Notes: generated by a model from the sequence alone, not told the origin. A DNA stretch of 16,368 nt from Thermoanaerobacterales bacterium (GCA_017577565.1 PKRH01000082.1:1-16368); one strand, 5' to 3'; positions 7,050 to 15,076 are shown, numbered from the stretch's first letter. Numbers and translations are program-made.

Positions 7050-8562
7050 GAAGACCACCGCCGACGACCGGCTCGACCGCGAGCTGGTGACCCTCGCCGC
7101 CGTCCTGCTCGTCGGGGCGGTCGCCGCCCTCCTCGACACGACCGTGGTCAGCGTCGCCCTCCCCCGCCTGTCCGACGAGATGGGCGCCCCGGTGGCGACC
7201 GTCCAGTGGGTCAGCACCGGCTACCTCCTGGCCATGGCGGTCGCCATCCCGGCCATGGGCTGGCTCGTCGACCGCCTCGGCGCCCGCCGGACGTGGCTGG
7301 CGGCGCTGTGGTGCTTCCTCGTCGGGTCGCTGCTGTGCGGGGCCGCCTGGTCGGTCGAGAGCCTGATCGCCTTCCGGGTGCTGAAGGGCCTCGGCGCCGG
7401 GCTCGTCCTGCCGCTCGTGCAGGCCATCCTCGCCGGCGCGGCCGGGCCGGCCCGCGTCGGCCGGGTCATGGCGGTGGTCGGCATCCCCGGCCAGCTCGCC
7501 CCCGTCGTCGGGCCGGTCGTCGGCGGCGCCGTGCTCTCCTCGCTGGGGTGGCGGTGGCTGTTCCTCGTCAACGTGCCGGTCGTCGCGGTGGCCCTCGTCG
7601 CCGCCCACCGGCACCTGCCCGACACCGGGCGCCGGGTGCCCACCCGACTCGACCTGCCCGGCCTGGCCCTGGCCGCCCCCGGGCTCGCCGCGCTCCTGGC
7701 CGGCCTGGCCGCCGCCGGCCGCTCGGCCGACCCGGCCGACGCCCCCGTCGTCGCCGCCACCGCCACCGGCGCGGCGCTGCTCGCCGGCTTCGTCCTCCAC
7801 GCCCGCCGCCGGCGGGAGCGGGCGCTGCTCGACGTCCGCCTCCTGCGGGTCGGCCGGTTCGGCGCGGCCACCGCGTCGCTGTTCCTCTTCGGCGTGTCGC
7901 TCTACGGACCGCTGCTCGTGCTCCCGCTCTTCTACGAGCGGGTCCACGGCGCCACCCCCGACGCCGTCGGCTGGCTGCTCGCGCCCCAGGGCCTCGGCAC
8001 CATGGTCGGGCTGTGGGTGGCCGGCCGGGCCACCGACCGGGTCGGGGCGCGGCCGGTCGCCCTGGCCGGCACCGCCCTCGTCGCCCTGGCGACGTTGCCG
8101 TTCCGGGCCGCCGGGCCCGAGACGCCGCTCGCCTGGCTCGCGGCGGCGTCGGCCGTGCGGGGCGCCGGGCTGGGCGCAGCCGGCGTGGCCGTGCTCGGCG
8201 GCGCCTACCGCGACGTGCCCGAGCCGGCGGTGCCCCGGGCCACGAGCCTGCTGCACGTCGTCCAGCGGATCGGCGCCTCGTTCGGCACGGCGGCGATGGC
8301 CGTCGTCCTCCAGCGCGGGCTCGCGGCCGCCGGCGGGGACGCCCCGGCGGAGGTCGCCGGCGCCTTCCGCACGGCCTTCGGGTGGTCGGTCGGGCTGGCG
8401 CTCGCCGCCCTCGTGCCCGCCCTCGCCCTGCCCCGGCGGCCACCGCCGCCCGCGTCAGAGGTCGGGCGGGACCTCCCGGGAGAGCAGGTGCTCGCCCTCG
8501 ACCCAGCGGGCCTGGACCCAGAGCAGCGACGAGAGCCGGTTGAGGTACGGCACGACCTGTGA
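7042..8562 (+). CDS. MFS drug:H+ antiporter, DHA2 (EmrB/QacA) type
   Basis: 506 aa with about 14 predicted membrane segments. It probably exports a toxic small molecule in exchange for protons. Family motifs are LDTTVVSVALP (31-41, motif D1), GWLVDRLGARR (73-83, motif A), and GQLAPVVGPVVGG (about 150-162, the antiporter motif C), followed by WRWLFLVNVP. I chose the ATG at 7042 (MPTKTTADDRL) because it lies 7 nt after TAGTGA and gives a short cytoplasmic N-terminus. A longer frame upstream would cross the operator. The gene is divergent from and probably repressed by the MarR protein. The last 36 or so residues, after PRRPPPPA, are encoded on the strand opposite the 3' end of the PduO gene and look unlike a transporter tail. 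They may be a poorly conserved extension or reflect a lost stop codon. Confidence 0.9.
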   Translation: MPTKTTADDRLDRELVTLAAVLLVGAVAALLDTTVVSVALPRLSDEMGAPVATVQWVSTGYLLAMAVAIPAMGWLVDRLGARRTWLAALWCFLVGSLLCGAAWSVESLIAFRVLKGLGAGLVLPLVQAILAGAAGPARVGRVMAVVGIPGQLAPVVGPVVGGAVLSSLGWRWLFLVNVPVVAVALVAAHRHLPDTGRRVPTRLDLPGLALAAPGLAALLAGLAAAGRSADPADAPVVAATATGAALLAGFVLHARRRRERALLDVRLLRVGRFGAATASLFLFGVSLYGPLLVLPLFYERVHGATPDAVGWLLAPQGLGTMVGLWVAGRATDRVGARPVALAGTALVALATLPFRAAGPETPLAWLAAASAVRGAGLGAAGVAVLGGAYRDVPEPAVPRATSLLHVVQRIGASFGTAAMAVVLQRGLAAAGGDAPAEVAGAFRTAFGWSVGLALAALVPALALPRRPPPPASEVGRDLPGEQVLALDPAGLDPEQRREPVEVRHDL

Positions 8563-9006
8563 GCCCTCGACCGTCGCCGCCACCGCCTCGCGCTCGGCCC
8601 GGCGGACGACCGTGCGGGCGAGGTCGAGGTGGGCGGCGAGCGGCGTCTGGCCGGGGACGACGAACTGCGCCGGGGGCTCGAAGCGCCGGCCCAGGTCGTC
8701 GACCATCGCCGCGACCGCCTCGACCATCTCGGCCGTCACCCTGGTCTGGCCGTCCACCAGCCGGTCGCGGTGCTCGGGCGCGGTGGCCAGCTCGGCCATC
8801 AGCACCCACAGGTCACGGCACACGTGGGTGAGCTGCCGGTCGAGCTCGCCGTCCCGCTCGCAGTGCGAGCGGGCGACGCCGATGGCGGCCTGGGCCTCGT
8901 CGACCGCCCCCAGCGCGCGGGGGTGGGCCGAGTCCTTGGGCACCCGGCCGCCGAAGAGCAGGCCGGTCGTGCCGTCGTCCCCCCTGCCGGTGTACAGGCG
9001 CGTCAC
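8455..9006 (-). CDS. PduO-type ATP:cob(I)alamin adenosyltransferase
   Basis: 183 aa, the usual size of single-domain PduO-type enzymes. They transfer the adenosyl group of ATP to reduced cobalamin to make adenosylcobalamin, as trimers in the cytosol. The N-terminal ATP-binding motif is YTGRGDDGTTGLLFGGRVPK (about 5-24), followed by GAVDEAQAAIG (the usual form is VDELNA, so this is a mild variant). The C-terminal core has FVVPGQTPLAAHLDLARTVVRRAER and YLNRLSSLLWVQARW, matching the conserved active-site helices. I chose the GTG at 9006 (VTRLYTGRG) because it lies exactly 7 nt after TAGGGT. The gene's 3' end overlaps the convergent MFS gene by 108 bp. The product serves AdoCbl-dependent mutases, none of which is in this window. 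A name such as cobO would be wrong, because that belongs to the unrelated CobA/BtuR type. Confidence 0.92.
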   Translation of the reverse strand: MTRLYTGRGDDGTTGLLFGGRVPKDSAHPRALGAVDEAQAAIGVARSHCERDGELDRQLTHVCRDLWVLMAELATAPEHRDRLVDGQTRVTAEMVEAVAAMVDDLGRRFEPPAQFVVPGQTPLAAHLDLARTVVRRAEREAVAATVEGSQVVPYLNRLSSLLWVQARWVEGEHLLSREVPPDL

Positions 9007-9013
9007 GCCGGCG

Positions 9014-9019
9014 ACCCTA
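9014..9019 (-). promoter_or_regulatory. Candidate leaderless -10 (TAGGGT) for the PduO gene, overlapping the Nudix stop
   Basis: On the minus strand TAGGGT is followed by 7 nt and the GTG at 9006. Its first three bases (9019-9017) are the stop codon of the Nudix gene. Confidence 0.5.
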
Positions 9020-9583
9020 CCGGGGCGCCCCGTCCCCGCCCAGCAGCGCGGCCACCCGCACCAGCGCCACCCGCAGGTTGTCCTCGCCCACCGCCTCCAG
9101 GGCCTCGGCCACCGGCAGCCACCGCAGCGGCGCCGTCGGCCGCTCCGGCACGGCCCGCTCCGGCCGCTCGGTGGCGAGCAGGTAGCGCAGGTCGACGTGC
9201 TCGTGGGCCGGCTCGCCCCGGCCCGCCGGGACCGGGACGACCGCCACGTGGACGAGGGGCGGCCGGTCGGGGTCGGGCCAGCCGGCGAGATCGTCGAGGC
9301 CGGTCTCCTCCCGCCCCTCGCGCCGGGCCGCCGCCAGCGGGCCGGCGTCGGACGGGTCGACGTGGCCACCGACGTGCAGCCAGGCCGCCATCCGCTCGTG
9401 CCACCGCAGCAGCACCCGGCCGGTCGGCGGGTGGACGACGACCGCCGACCCCGTGACGTGGCGGGGCGCGGCGCGGGACCACGGGTCGGGCCCGGCGGCC
9501 ACGGCCCGGGCGACCGCCAGGTCGGCGGCCTCGCGGGGGTCGCGGGCGACGTGGGCGTCGAGCTGGGCGAGGACGTCCTCCAC
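9017..9583 (-). CDS. Nudix hydrolase
   Basis: 188 aa. Hydrolyses a nucleoside diphosphate linked to some other group; the substrate cannot be read from the sequence. The Nudix box is GGHVDPSDAG followed by PLAAARREGREETGL (about 72-96), with R88, E89, E92 and E93 as the metal-binding core. Compared with the textbook box, an Asp replaces the first Glu and one extra residue precedes the RE pair. This variant occurs in a recognisable group of Nudix proteins starting GGHxxPxD. The preceding strand TGSAVVVHPPTGRVLLRWH and the following DLRYLLA fit the fold. The N-terminal 40 residues are helical (VEDVLAQLDAHVARDP). I chose the GTG at 9583 because the helix begins there and a weak purine-rich GAGG lies upstream; no 7-nt TANNNT is seen. 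An ATG at 9622 is a less likely alternative. It is separated from the PduO gene by 10 nt. Confidence 0.85.
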   Translation of the reverse strand: MEDVLAQLDAHVARDPREAADLAVARAVAAGPDPWSRAAPRHVTGSAVVVHPPTGRVLLRWHERMAAWLHVGGHVDPSDAGPLAAARREGREETGLDDLAGWPDPDRPPLVHVAVVPVPAGRGEPAHEHVDLRYLLATERPERAVPERPTAPLRWLPVAEALEAVGEDNLRVALVRVAALLGGDGAPR

Positions 9584-9665
9584 GCCGCCAGCCTCGCCGC
9601 TCCCCGGGCCCCGCGCACGCACGTTCCGCCGGGCGACGGGTGCGGTCGCTGCGGGCCCGCCGGCC

Positions 9666-10643
9666 TCAGCCCGTCCCGGTCACCGCGGGCGCGGCCGGGC
9701 GCTGCAGGGGCACGCCGACGAGCAGCCACCCCACCATCCCGGCGACGACGAACCCGACGCCGTTCAGCACGCCGTGGGTGCTGGCCATGGCGTGCAGGCT
9801 CAGCGAGGGCAGTCCGGTGCCGCGGGCGACCGCCCACTCGACGGCGAGGAGCATGGGGATGATCGGCGACAGCGCGGACCCGACGAGCAGGGCCTTGCCC
9901 ACGGCCCGGGCCCGCCCCGGGCGGCGCGGCGGGGCGGCCGGCCCGGGCGGGAGCCCGCCCCGGCGCCCCGGCGTGTCGAGGTCGAGCGCCGAGGTCGAGG
10001 TGGCCAGCAGGAACGTGCCGAAGGCGACGGCCCAGGCGGCGTAGGTCACGACCAGCGCCCCCAGGACGAGCAGCAGCGACGAGTCGAGCGCGAACCCCGC
10101 GGCGACGAGCGGCGGGCCGGCCACCGACGTGGTACAGCCGGAGACGAGCGCCAGGCGGCTGGCCAGCCAGTCGACCGCCGCCAGCGCGGCGGCGCCGAGG
10201 ACCGGCAGGCCGAAGGCGGCGAAGTGGAAGTGCACGACGGTCAGGCGCACGAGGTCGGTCGACAGCCCGAACGGGTGCAGGTCGAGCCGGCTGACCACCA
10301 GCCAGGCGCCGCCGACCGCCAGGTAGCCCAGGCCGGCGGCGAGCGTCAGGGCGCCGAGCCCGGGGAGCGCCAGCGCGTGCCGCCAGCGCCGGCTCGCGAC
10401 CCGGGCCCCGGCCACGGCGGCGCACAGGCAGACCGCCGCCCACACGCCCGCGAGCGCCCCGGCGGTCGCCCCCTCCGCGACGACCAGCGAGCCGAGCGCG
10501 GCGAGCGCCCCCGCGGGCTGCAGCCGTCGGGCCCACCGCAGGGCGCCGGCGGCGGCGTCCCCGACGAGCCGGTCGACGAGCGACAGGCCCAGCGCGGCGA
10601 CGACCAGTGGACCGGCGGCGACTGCGACGTCGATCAGGTCGAT
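9666..10643 (-). CDS. YndJ-like multipass membrane protein
   Basis: 325 aa if it starts at 10643, with about eight or nine hydrophobic segments. It resembles the YndJ family (Bacillus YndJ-like, unknown function), mainly through the segment VVHFHFAAFGLPVLG (about 136-150) and the C-terminal MASTHGVLNGVGFVVAGMVGW, whose H138, H140, H290 and N294 may be functional polar residues in the membrane. The start is uncertain. Coding-like sequence with hydrophobic segments extends up to 10643, and a TAGCGT hexamer sits exactly 7 nt before that point, but the codon there is ATC. The first conventional start is the GTG at 10445, which would remove about 66 residues and two hydrophobic segments. An Arg/Pro-rich cytoplasmic loop lies at about 220-245. 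The gene lies 10 nt downstream of the DUF72 stop. I infer no function. Confidence 0.72.
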   Translation of the reverse strand: MDLIDVAVAAGPLVVAALGLSLVDRLVGDAAAGALRWARRLQPAGALAALGSLVVAEGATAGALAGVWAAVCLCAAVAGARVASRRWRHALALPGLGALTLAAGLGYLAVGGAWLVVSRLDLHPFGLSTDLVRLTVVHFHFAAFGLPVLGAAALAAVDWLASRLALVSGCTTSVAGPPLVAAGFALDSSLLLVLGALVVTYAAWAVAFGTFLLATSTSALDLDTPGRRGGLPPGPAAPPRRPGRARAVGKALLVGSALSPIIPMLLAVEWAVARGTGLPSLSLHAMASTHGVLNGVGFVVAGMVGWLLVGVPLQRPAAPAVTGTG

Positions 10644-10650
10644 GGCGGGA

Positions 10651-10656
10651 ACGCTA
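10651..10656 (-). promoter_or_regulatory. Candidate -10 (TAGCGT) for the YndJ-like gene, overlapping the DUF72 stop
   Basis: On the minus strand TAGCGT is followed by 7 nt and then ATC at 10643. Its first three bases (10656-10654) are the DUF72 stop codon. This is the third junction in the window with the same layout. Confidence 0.42.
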
Positions 10657-11433
10657 GCCCGCGGCCGCGGACCGTCGCGGCCGCGCTGGCGACGACAGGC
10701 CCCGCCGGGCGGCCATGCGCACGAGGGTGCGGGCGTTGCGCACCGCGGCCCCGCCCGGGTCGTTGTTGAGGTAGACGAAGACGTCGGCCCGGCGGGCCCC
10801 CGGCCAGGCGTCGTCGACCCGGTCGAGCCACGAGGCCAGCGCGCCGCGGCCGTAGGACGGCCGGGGCGCGGCGGTGCCGTGGTGCAGGCGCACGTAGCCC
10901 CAGCCCGCCGTGCGCCACAGCGGCGTCACCGGTCGCCCGTCGCGGTCGGCCCAGCACAGGGCCGCGCCCCGGCGCTCGAGCACGGCCCGCACCTCGTCGA
11001 CCGCCCACGACGGGTGGCGGGGCTCGACCGCCACCCGGGCACCCGACGGGAAGGCCCGCAGGCAGGCGTCCAGGCGGTCCGGGTCGGCCCGCAGCGTCGG
11101 GGGCAGCTGCAGCAGGAAGGGGCCGAGGCGGGGGCCCAGCGCCTCGGCCCGCTCGACGAGGCGGGCGACCGGCTCGGCCGGGTCGGCGAGCCGCCGGACG
11201 TGGGTGAGGTAGCGGCTCGCCTTCACCGCCACGACGAAGCCGGGCGGGGTCTGCCGGCGCCACCGCTCGAACACCGACCGCTCGGGCAGCCGGTAGAAGG
11301 CGTTGTTCACCTCGACCGTGGCGAACTCCTCGGCGTAGCGCTCGAGCCAGCGGCGCTGGGGCAGCCCCTCGGGGTAGAGCACGCCCCGCCAGTCGCGGTA
11401 CTGCCACCCCGACGTCCCGATCCACAGGGCCAC
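10654..11433 (-). CDS. DUF72 family protein (YecE-like)
   Basis: 259 aa, a typical DUF72 length. The family has a TIM-barrel-like fold and no firmly established reaction. Recognisable parts are IGTSGWQYRDWRGVLYPEGL at the N-terminus, FATVEVNNAFYRLPE, FVVAVKASRYLTH, FLLQLPP, VAVEPRHPSW, and near the C-terminus VYLNNDPGGAAVRNA. All the segments that define the family are present and in order, so the gene looks intact. I chose the GTG at 11433 because the family motif starts a few residues later and a TAGGGG hexamer lies exactly 7 nt before it. A frame starting at 11425 in another phase is a shadow. The gene is divergent from metH across a 106-bp intergenic region. Confidence 0.9.
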   Translation of the reverse strand: MALWIGTSGWQYRDWRGVLYPEGLPQRRWLERYAEEFATVEVNNAFYRLPERSVFERWRRQTPPGFVVAVKASRYLTHVRRLADPAEPVARLVERAEALGPRLGPFLLQLPPTLRADPDRLDACLRAFPSGARVAVEPRHPSWAVDEVRAVLERRGAALCWADRDGRPVTPLWRTAGWGYVRLHHGTAAPRPSYGRGALASWLDRVDDAWPGARRADVFVYLNNDPGGAAVRNARTLVRMAARRGLSSPARPRRSAAAG

Positions 11434-11440
11434 GCCCGCT

Positions 11441-11446
11441 CCCCTA
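11441..11446 (-). promoter_or_regulatory. Candidate leaderless -10 (TAGGGG) for the DUF72 gene
   Basis: The hexamer lies 7 nt before the GTG at 11433 on the minus strand. It lacks the final T of TANNNT, so the match rests mostly on spacing shared with the other genes. Confidence 0.33.
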
Positions 11447-11523
11447 CCCCGCCGCGGCGTGCGCCATCACCCGGCGGCGCGCGCCCGGGCCCGTCCGGCC
11501 TCCTCCCCGCCGGCGCAGGTCGA

Positions 11524-11529
11524 TAGATT
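11524..11529 (+). promoter_or_regulatory. Candidate -10 hexamer TAGATT for metH
   Basis: TAGATT is the most AT-rich hexamer between DUF72 and metH and lies 10 nt before the ATG at 11540, leaving a leader of only a few bases. The 93 bp between the DUF72 -10 and metH is too short for a cobalamin or SAM riboswitch, and no such motif is seen. Confidence 0.45.
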
Positions 11530-11539
11530 GCGGACCCAT

Positions 11540-14500
11540 ATGCGCAGCCGCTTCCTGGACCTCCTCGACGAGCGGGTCGTCGTCTTCGACGGCGCGACCG
11601 GCACCAACCTCCAGGAGCTGGGCCTCACCGCCGACGACTTCGGCGGCCCCCAGTTCGAGGGCTGCACCGACATCCTGTCCGTCACCCGGCCCGACGTCAT
11701 CGCCGAGCTGCACGAGTCGTTCTTCCGGGCCGGCTGCGACGTCGTCGAGACCAACAGCTTCGGCGCCTTCGCCATCCCGCTCGGCGAGTACGGCATCCCC
11801 GAGCGGGCCCACGAGATCTGCCTGGCCTCGGCCCGGGTCGCCCGCGAGGTGGCCGACGGCTACGGCGGGCTCGTGGCCGGGTCGATGGGCCCCGGCACGA
11901 AGTCGCCGTCCCTCGGGCAGGTGTCCTTCGTCGAGCTGCGCGACGCCTACGAGGTGATGGCCCGGGGCCTGTTGGAGGGCGGGGTCGACCTCCTCATCAC
12001 CGAGACCCACTTCGACCTGCTGGCCGTCAAGGCCGCGGTCATCGGCGCCCGCCGGGCCATGGCCGCCGTCGGGCGGGAGGTCCCGCTCCAGGTGCAGGTC
12101 ACCATGGAGCAGACGGGGACGATGCTGCTCGGCACCGAGATCGCCGCCGCGCTCGGCGCCATCGCCCCGCTGAAGCCGGACGTCGTCGGCCTCAACTGCG
12201 CCACCGGCCCGGCGGAGATGCACGAGCACCTCCGCCACCTGTCGGCCAACGCGCCGATGCCGGTCTCGTGCCTGCCCAACATGGGCCTGCCGTCGGTCGT
12301 CGACGGCAAGATGCACTACGACCTCGACCCCGAGGAGCTCGTCGAGTACCAGACCCGGTTCGTCACCGAGCTGGGCGTCCAGGTCGTCGGCGGCTGCTGC
12401 GGGTCGACGCCGGAGCACATCCGCCGGCTCGCCGAGGTGGCCAAGGACCTCACGCCGGCCCGGCGCGACCCCCGCCCCGAGCCGGGCGCGACCTCGATGT
12501 TCTCGTTCGTGCCGTTCCGGCAGGACGCCAGCTTCCTGATCATCGGCGAGCGCACGAACGCCAACGGCTCGAAGAAGTTCCGCGACACGATGCTGGCGGG
12601 CGACTGGGACGGCTGCGTCCGCATCGCCCGCGAGCAGGAGCGCGAGGGCGCCCACGTCCTCGACGTCTGCGTCGACTACGTCGGCCGCGACGGCACCGCC
12701 GACATGGAGGAGCTGGTCAGCCGGTTCGCCACCCAGGTCACGGTGCCGCTCGTGCTCGACTCGACCGAGCCCCAGGTGCTCGAGGCCGGCCTCCGGCACC
12801 TGGGTGGCCGGGCCATCCTCAACTCCGCCAACCTCGAGGACGGCGACGGCCCGGGCAGCCGCTTCGACCGGGTGTGCACGCTGGCCCGCGAGCACGGGGC
12901 GGCGGTCATCTGCATGCTCATCGACGAGGAGGGCCAGGCCCGCGACGTCGAGTGGAAGATGCGGGTGGCCCACCGGATCTTCGACCTGGCCACGAACCGC
13001 TACGGCCTCGACCCGAGCTCGCTGATCTTCGACCCGCTGACCTTCCCGCTCTCCACCGGCGACGAGGACCTGCGGGGCGACGCCATGGCGACGCTCGAGG
13101 CCATCCGCCGCATCAAGGCCGAGCTGCCCGGCGTCTTCACGACGCTCGGCGTCTCCAACGTCAGCTTCGGCCTGTCGCCGGCCGCCCGCCACGTCCTCAA
13201 CTCGGTCTTCCTCTACGAGGCGATCGAGGCCGGCCTCGACTCGGCGATCGTCCACGCCGGCCGGATCATGCCGGTCAGCCGGATCCCCGAGGACCAGCTG
13301 AAGGTCTGCCGCGACCTCATCTACGACCGCCGCGACCCCGAGACCGGCTACGACCCGCTCGCCGCGCTGCTCGAGGTGTTCGCCGACGTCACGGTGGCCA
13401 AGGCCGAGAAGGAGGACCGCTCCGACTGGCCGGTCGAGAAGCGCCTGCGCCAGCGCATCATCGACGGCGACCGGGACGGCCTGACCGACGACCTCGACGA
13501 GGCCATGGCCGAGGGCCACGACCCGCTGTCGATCATCAACGAGATCCTGCTCGACGGCATGAAGGTCGTCGGCGACCTGTTCGGGTCCGGCCAGATGCAG
13601 CTGCCGTTCGTGCTCCAGTCGGCCGAGACCATGAAGGCCGCGGTCGCGCACCTCGAGCCCCACATGGAGAGCACCGACGCGGGCGCCGGCAAGGGCCGCA
13701 TCGTGCTCGCCACCGTGAAGGGCGACGTGCACGACATCGGCAAGAACCTCGTCGACATCATCCTCACCAACAACGGCTACGAGGTGCACAACCTCGGCAT
13801 CAAGGTCGGCATCGGCGAGATGATCGACAAGGCGCTCGAGGTCGGCGCCGACGCCATCGGCATGTCCGGCCTCCTGGTCAAGTCGACGCTCGTCATGCGC
13901 GACAACCTGGAGGAGCTGAACCGGCGCGAGCTCAGCCACATCCCGGTGCTGCTGGGCGGCGCCGCGCTCACCCGCAGCTACGTCGAGCGCGACCTGCGCG
14001 AGGTCTACGAGGGGCGCGTCTTCTACGGCAAGGACGCCTTCGAGGGCCTGCACGTCATGGACCGGCTCGGCGCCATCAAGCGGGGCGAGGAGCCCGACGA
14101 CCCCGACTGGGGCCGGGTGCCCTCCGACTCGCGGGTGCCGTCCCGGGCGTCGCTCGGCCTGGCCGAGAAGGGCGACGAGCCGATCGAGCTGCCGGCCCGC
14201 TCGCCCGAGGTCGTCACCGACAACGAGGTGCCCCGCCCGCCGTTCCTCGGGTCGCGGGTGGTCAAGGGCCTGCCCATCGACGAGATCGCGGGCTACCTCA
14301 ACGAGACCGCGCTCTTCCGCAACCAGTGGCAGTTCCGGCCCGAGGGCGGCGAGAGCGACGAGGAGTTCAAGGCCCGCATCCGGCCGATCCTGCGCGACGA
14401 GCTGGCCAAGGCGAAGGCCGAGGGGCTCCTCGTGCCCCAGGTCGTCTACGGCTACTTCCCCGCCAACGGCGACGGGGACGAGCTCGTCATCTGGACCGAC

Positions 14501-15022
14501 GAGTCGCGCACGACGGAGCGGGTCCGCTTCCGCTTCCCGCGCCAGACGAAGCCGCCCTACTACTGCATCGCCGACTTCTTCCGGCCGATCGACGGCGACG
14601 AGGTCGACTACGCCGCCTTCCACATCGTGACCATCGGCCCGGCGGTGTCGGAGCGGACGGCCAAGCTCTTCGCCGACGACCGCTACCGCGAGTACCTGCT
14701 GCTCCACGGGCTCGGCGTCGAGATGGCCGAGGCGCTGGCCGAGTACTGGCACCGGCGCATCCGCGAGGAGTGGGGCTTCGCCCACGAGGACGGTCCCACG
14801 CTCGCCGGCCTCTTCCGGCAGCAGTACCGGGGCGGCCGCTACTCGTGGGGCTACCCCGCCTGCCCCGACCTGGAGGACAACGTCACGGTGCTGGAGCTGC
14901 TCGACGGCCGGCGCATCGGCCTCGAGTGCAGCGAGGAGACCGGCTACCAGTACCAGCCCGAGCAGACGACCTCGGCGCTCATCTGCCACCACCCGCAGGC
15001 CAAGTACTTCGTCGCCCGCTGA
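11540..15022 (+). CDS. metH: Cobalamin-dependent methionine synthase
   Basis: 1160 aa, a full-length MetH that moves a methyl group from methyltetrahydrofolate through cobalamin to homocysteine. All four modules are present. The homocysteine domain (about 1-310) has zinc cysteines C220 (GLNCATGP), C286 and C287 (GGCCGSTPEH). The pterin domain (about 333-600) opens with IIGERTNANGSKKF. The cobalamin cap and binding domains (about 620-860) contain D729-x-H731-x-x-G734 (GDVHDIG), so the base-off/His-on cobalt ligand is H731. The reactivation domain (about 890-1160) carries R1100-x-x-x-G1104-Y1105 with GYPACPD for S-adenosylmethionine binding. I chose the ATG at 11540 (MRSRFLDLLDERVVVFDGATGTN) because a longer frame reads through low-complexity promoter sequence. 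No cobalamin riboswitch is visible. Reactivation should need a flavodoxin- or ferredoxin-type donor encoded elsewhere. Confidence 0.97.
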   Translation: MRSRFLDLLDERVVVFDGATGTNLQELGLTADDFGGPQFEGCTDILSVTRPDVIAELHESFFRAGCDVVETNSFGAFAIPLGEYGIPERAHEICLASARVAREVADGYGGLVAGSMGPGTKSPSLGQVSFVELRDAYEVMARGLLEGGVDLLITETHFDLLAVKAAVIGARRAMAAVGREVPLQVQVTMEQTGTMLLGTEIAAALGAIAPLKPDVVGLNCATGPAEMHEHLRHLSANAPMPVSCLPNMGLPSVVDGKMHYDLDPEELVEYQTRFVTELGVQVVGGCCGSTPEHIRRLAEVAKDLTPARRDPRPEPGATSMFSFVPFRQDASFLIIGERTNANGSKKFRDTMLAGDWDGCVRIAREQEREGAHVLDVCVDYVGRDGTADMEELVSRFATQVTVPLVLDSTEPQVLEAGLRHLGGRAILNSANLEDGDGPGSRFDRVCTLAREHGAAVICMLIDEEGQARDVEWKMRVAHRIFDLATNRYGLDPSSLIFDPLTFPLSTGDEDLRGDAMATLEAIRRIKAELPGVFTTLGVSNVSFGLSPAARHVLNSVFLYEAIEAGLDSAIVHAGRIMPVSRIPEDQLKVCRDLIYDRRDPETGYDPLAALLEVFADVTVAKAEKEDRSDWPVEKRLRQRIIDGDRDGLTDDLDEAMAEGHDPLSIINEILLDGMKVVGDLFGSGQMQLPFVLQSAETMKAAVAHLEPHMESTDAGAGKGRIVLATVKGDVHDIGKNLVDIILTNNGYEVHNLGIKVGIGEMIDKALEVGADAIGMSGLLVKSTLVMRDNLEELNRRELSHIPVLLGGAALTRSYVERDLREVYEGRVFYGKDAFEGLHVMDRLGAIKRGEEPDDPDWGRVPSDSRVPSRASLGLAEKGDEPIELPARSPEVVTDNEVPRPPFLGSRVVKGLPIDEIAGYLNETALFRNQWQFRPEGGESDEEFKARIRPILRDELAKAKAEGLLVPQVVYGYFPANGDGDELVIWTDESRTTERVRFRFPRQTKPPYYCIADFFRPIDGDEVDYAAFHIVTIGPAVSERTAKLFADDRYREYLLLHGLGVEMAEALAEYWHRRIREEWGFAHEDGPTLAGLFRQQYRGGRYSWGYPACPDLEDNVTVLELLDGRRIGLECSEETGYQYQPEQTTSALICHHPQAKYFVAR

Positions 15023-15037
15023 GGCGCGGCGGGCGGC

Positions 15038-15060
15038 GGGCCCGGGCCCGGTTTGGGCCC
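15038..15060. terminator. Possible stem-loop after metH
   Basis: GGGCCCGGGCCC (15038-15049) is self-complementary, and its second half can pair with GGGCCC at 15055-15060 across a GGTTT loop. No T tract follows, so a role as terminator is only suggested by its place 15 bp after the metH stop. Confidence 0.3.
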
Positions 15061-15076
15061 CGGCGACCTCGACCCC

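Noticed and set aside
11447..11539. Cobalamin or SAM riboswitch before metH
   Set aside because: The free space is about 90 bp, lacks a B12-box-like core, and ends in a -10-like hexamer almost at the start codon.
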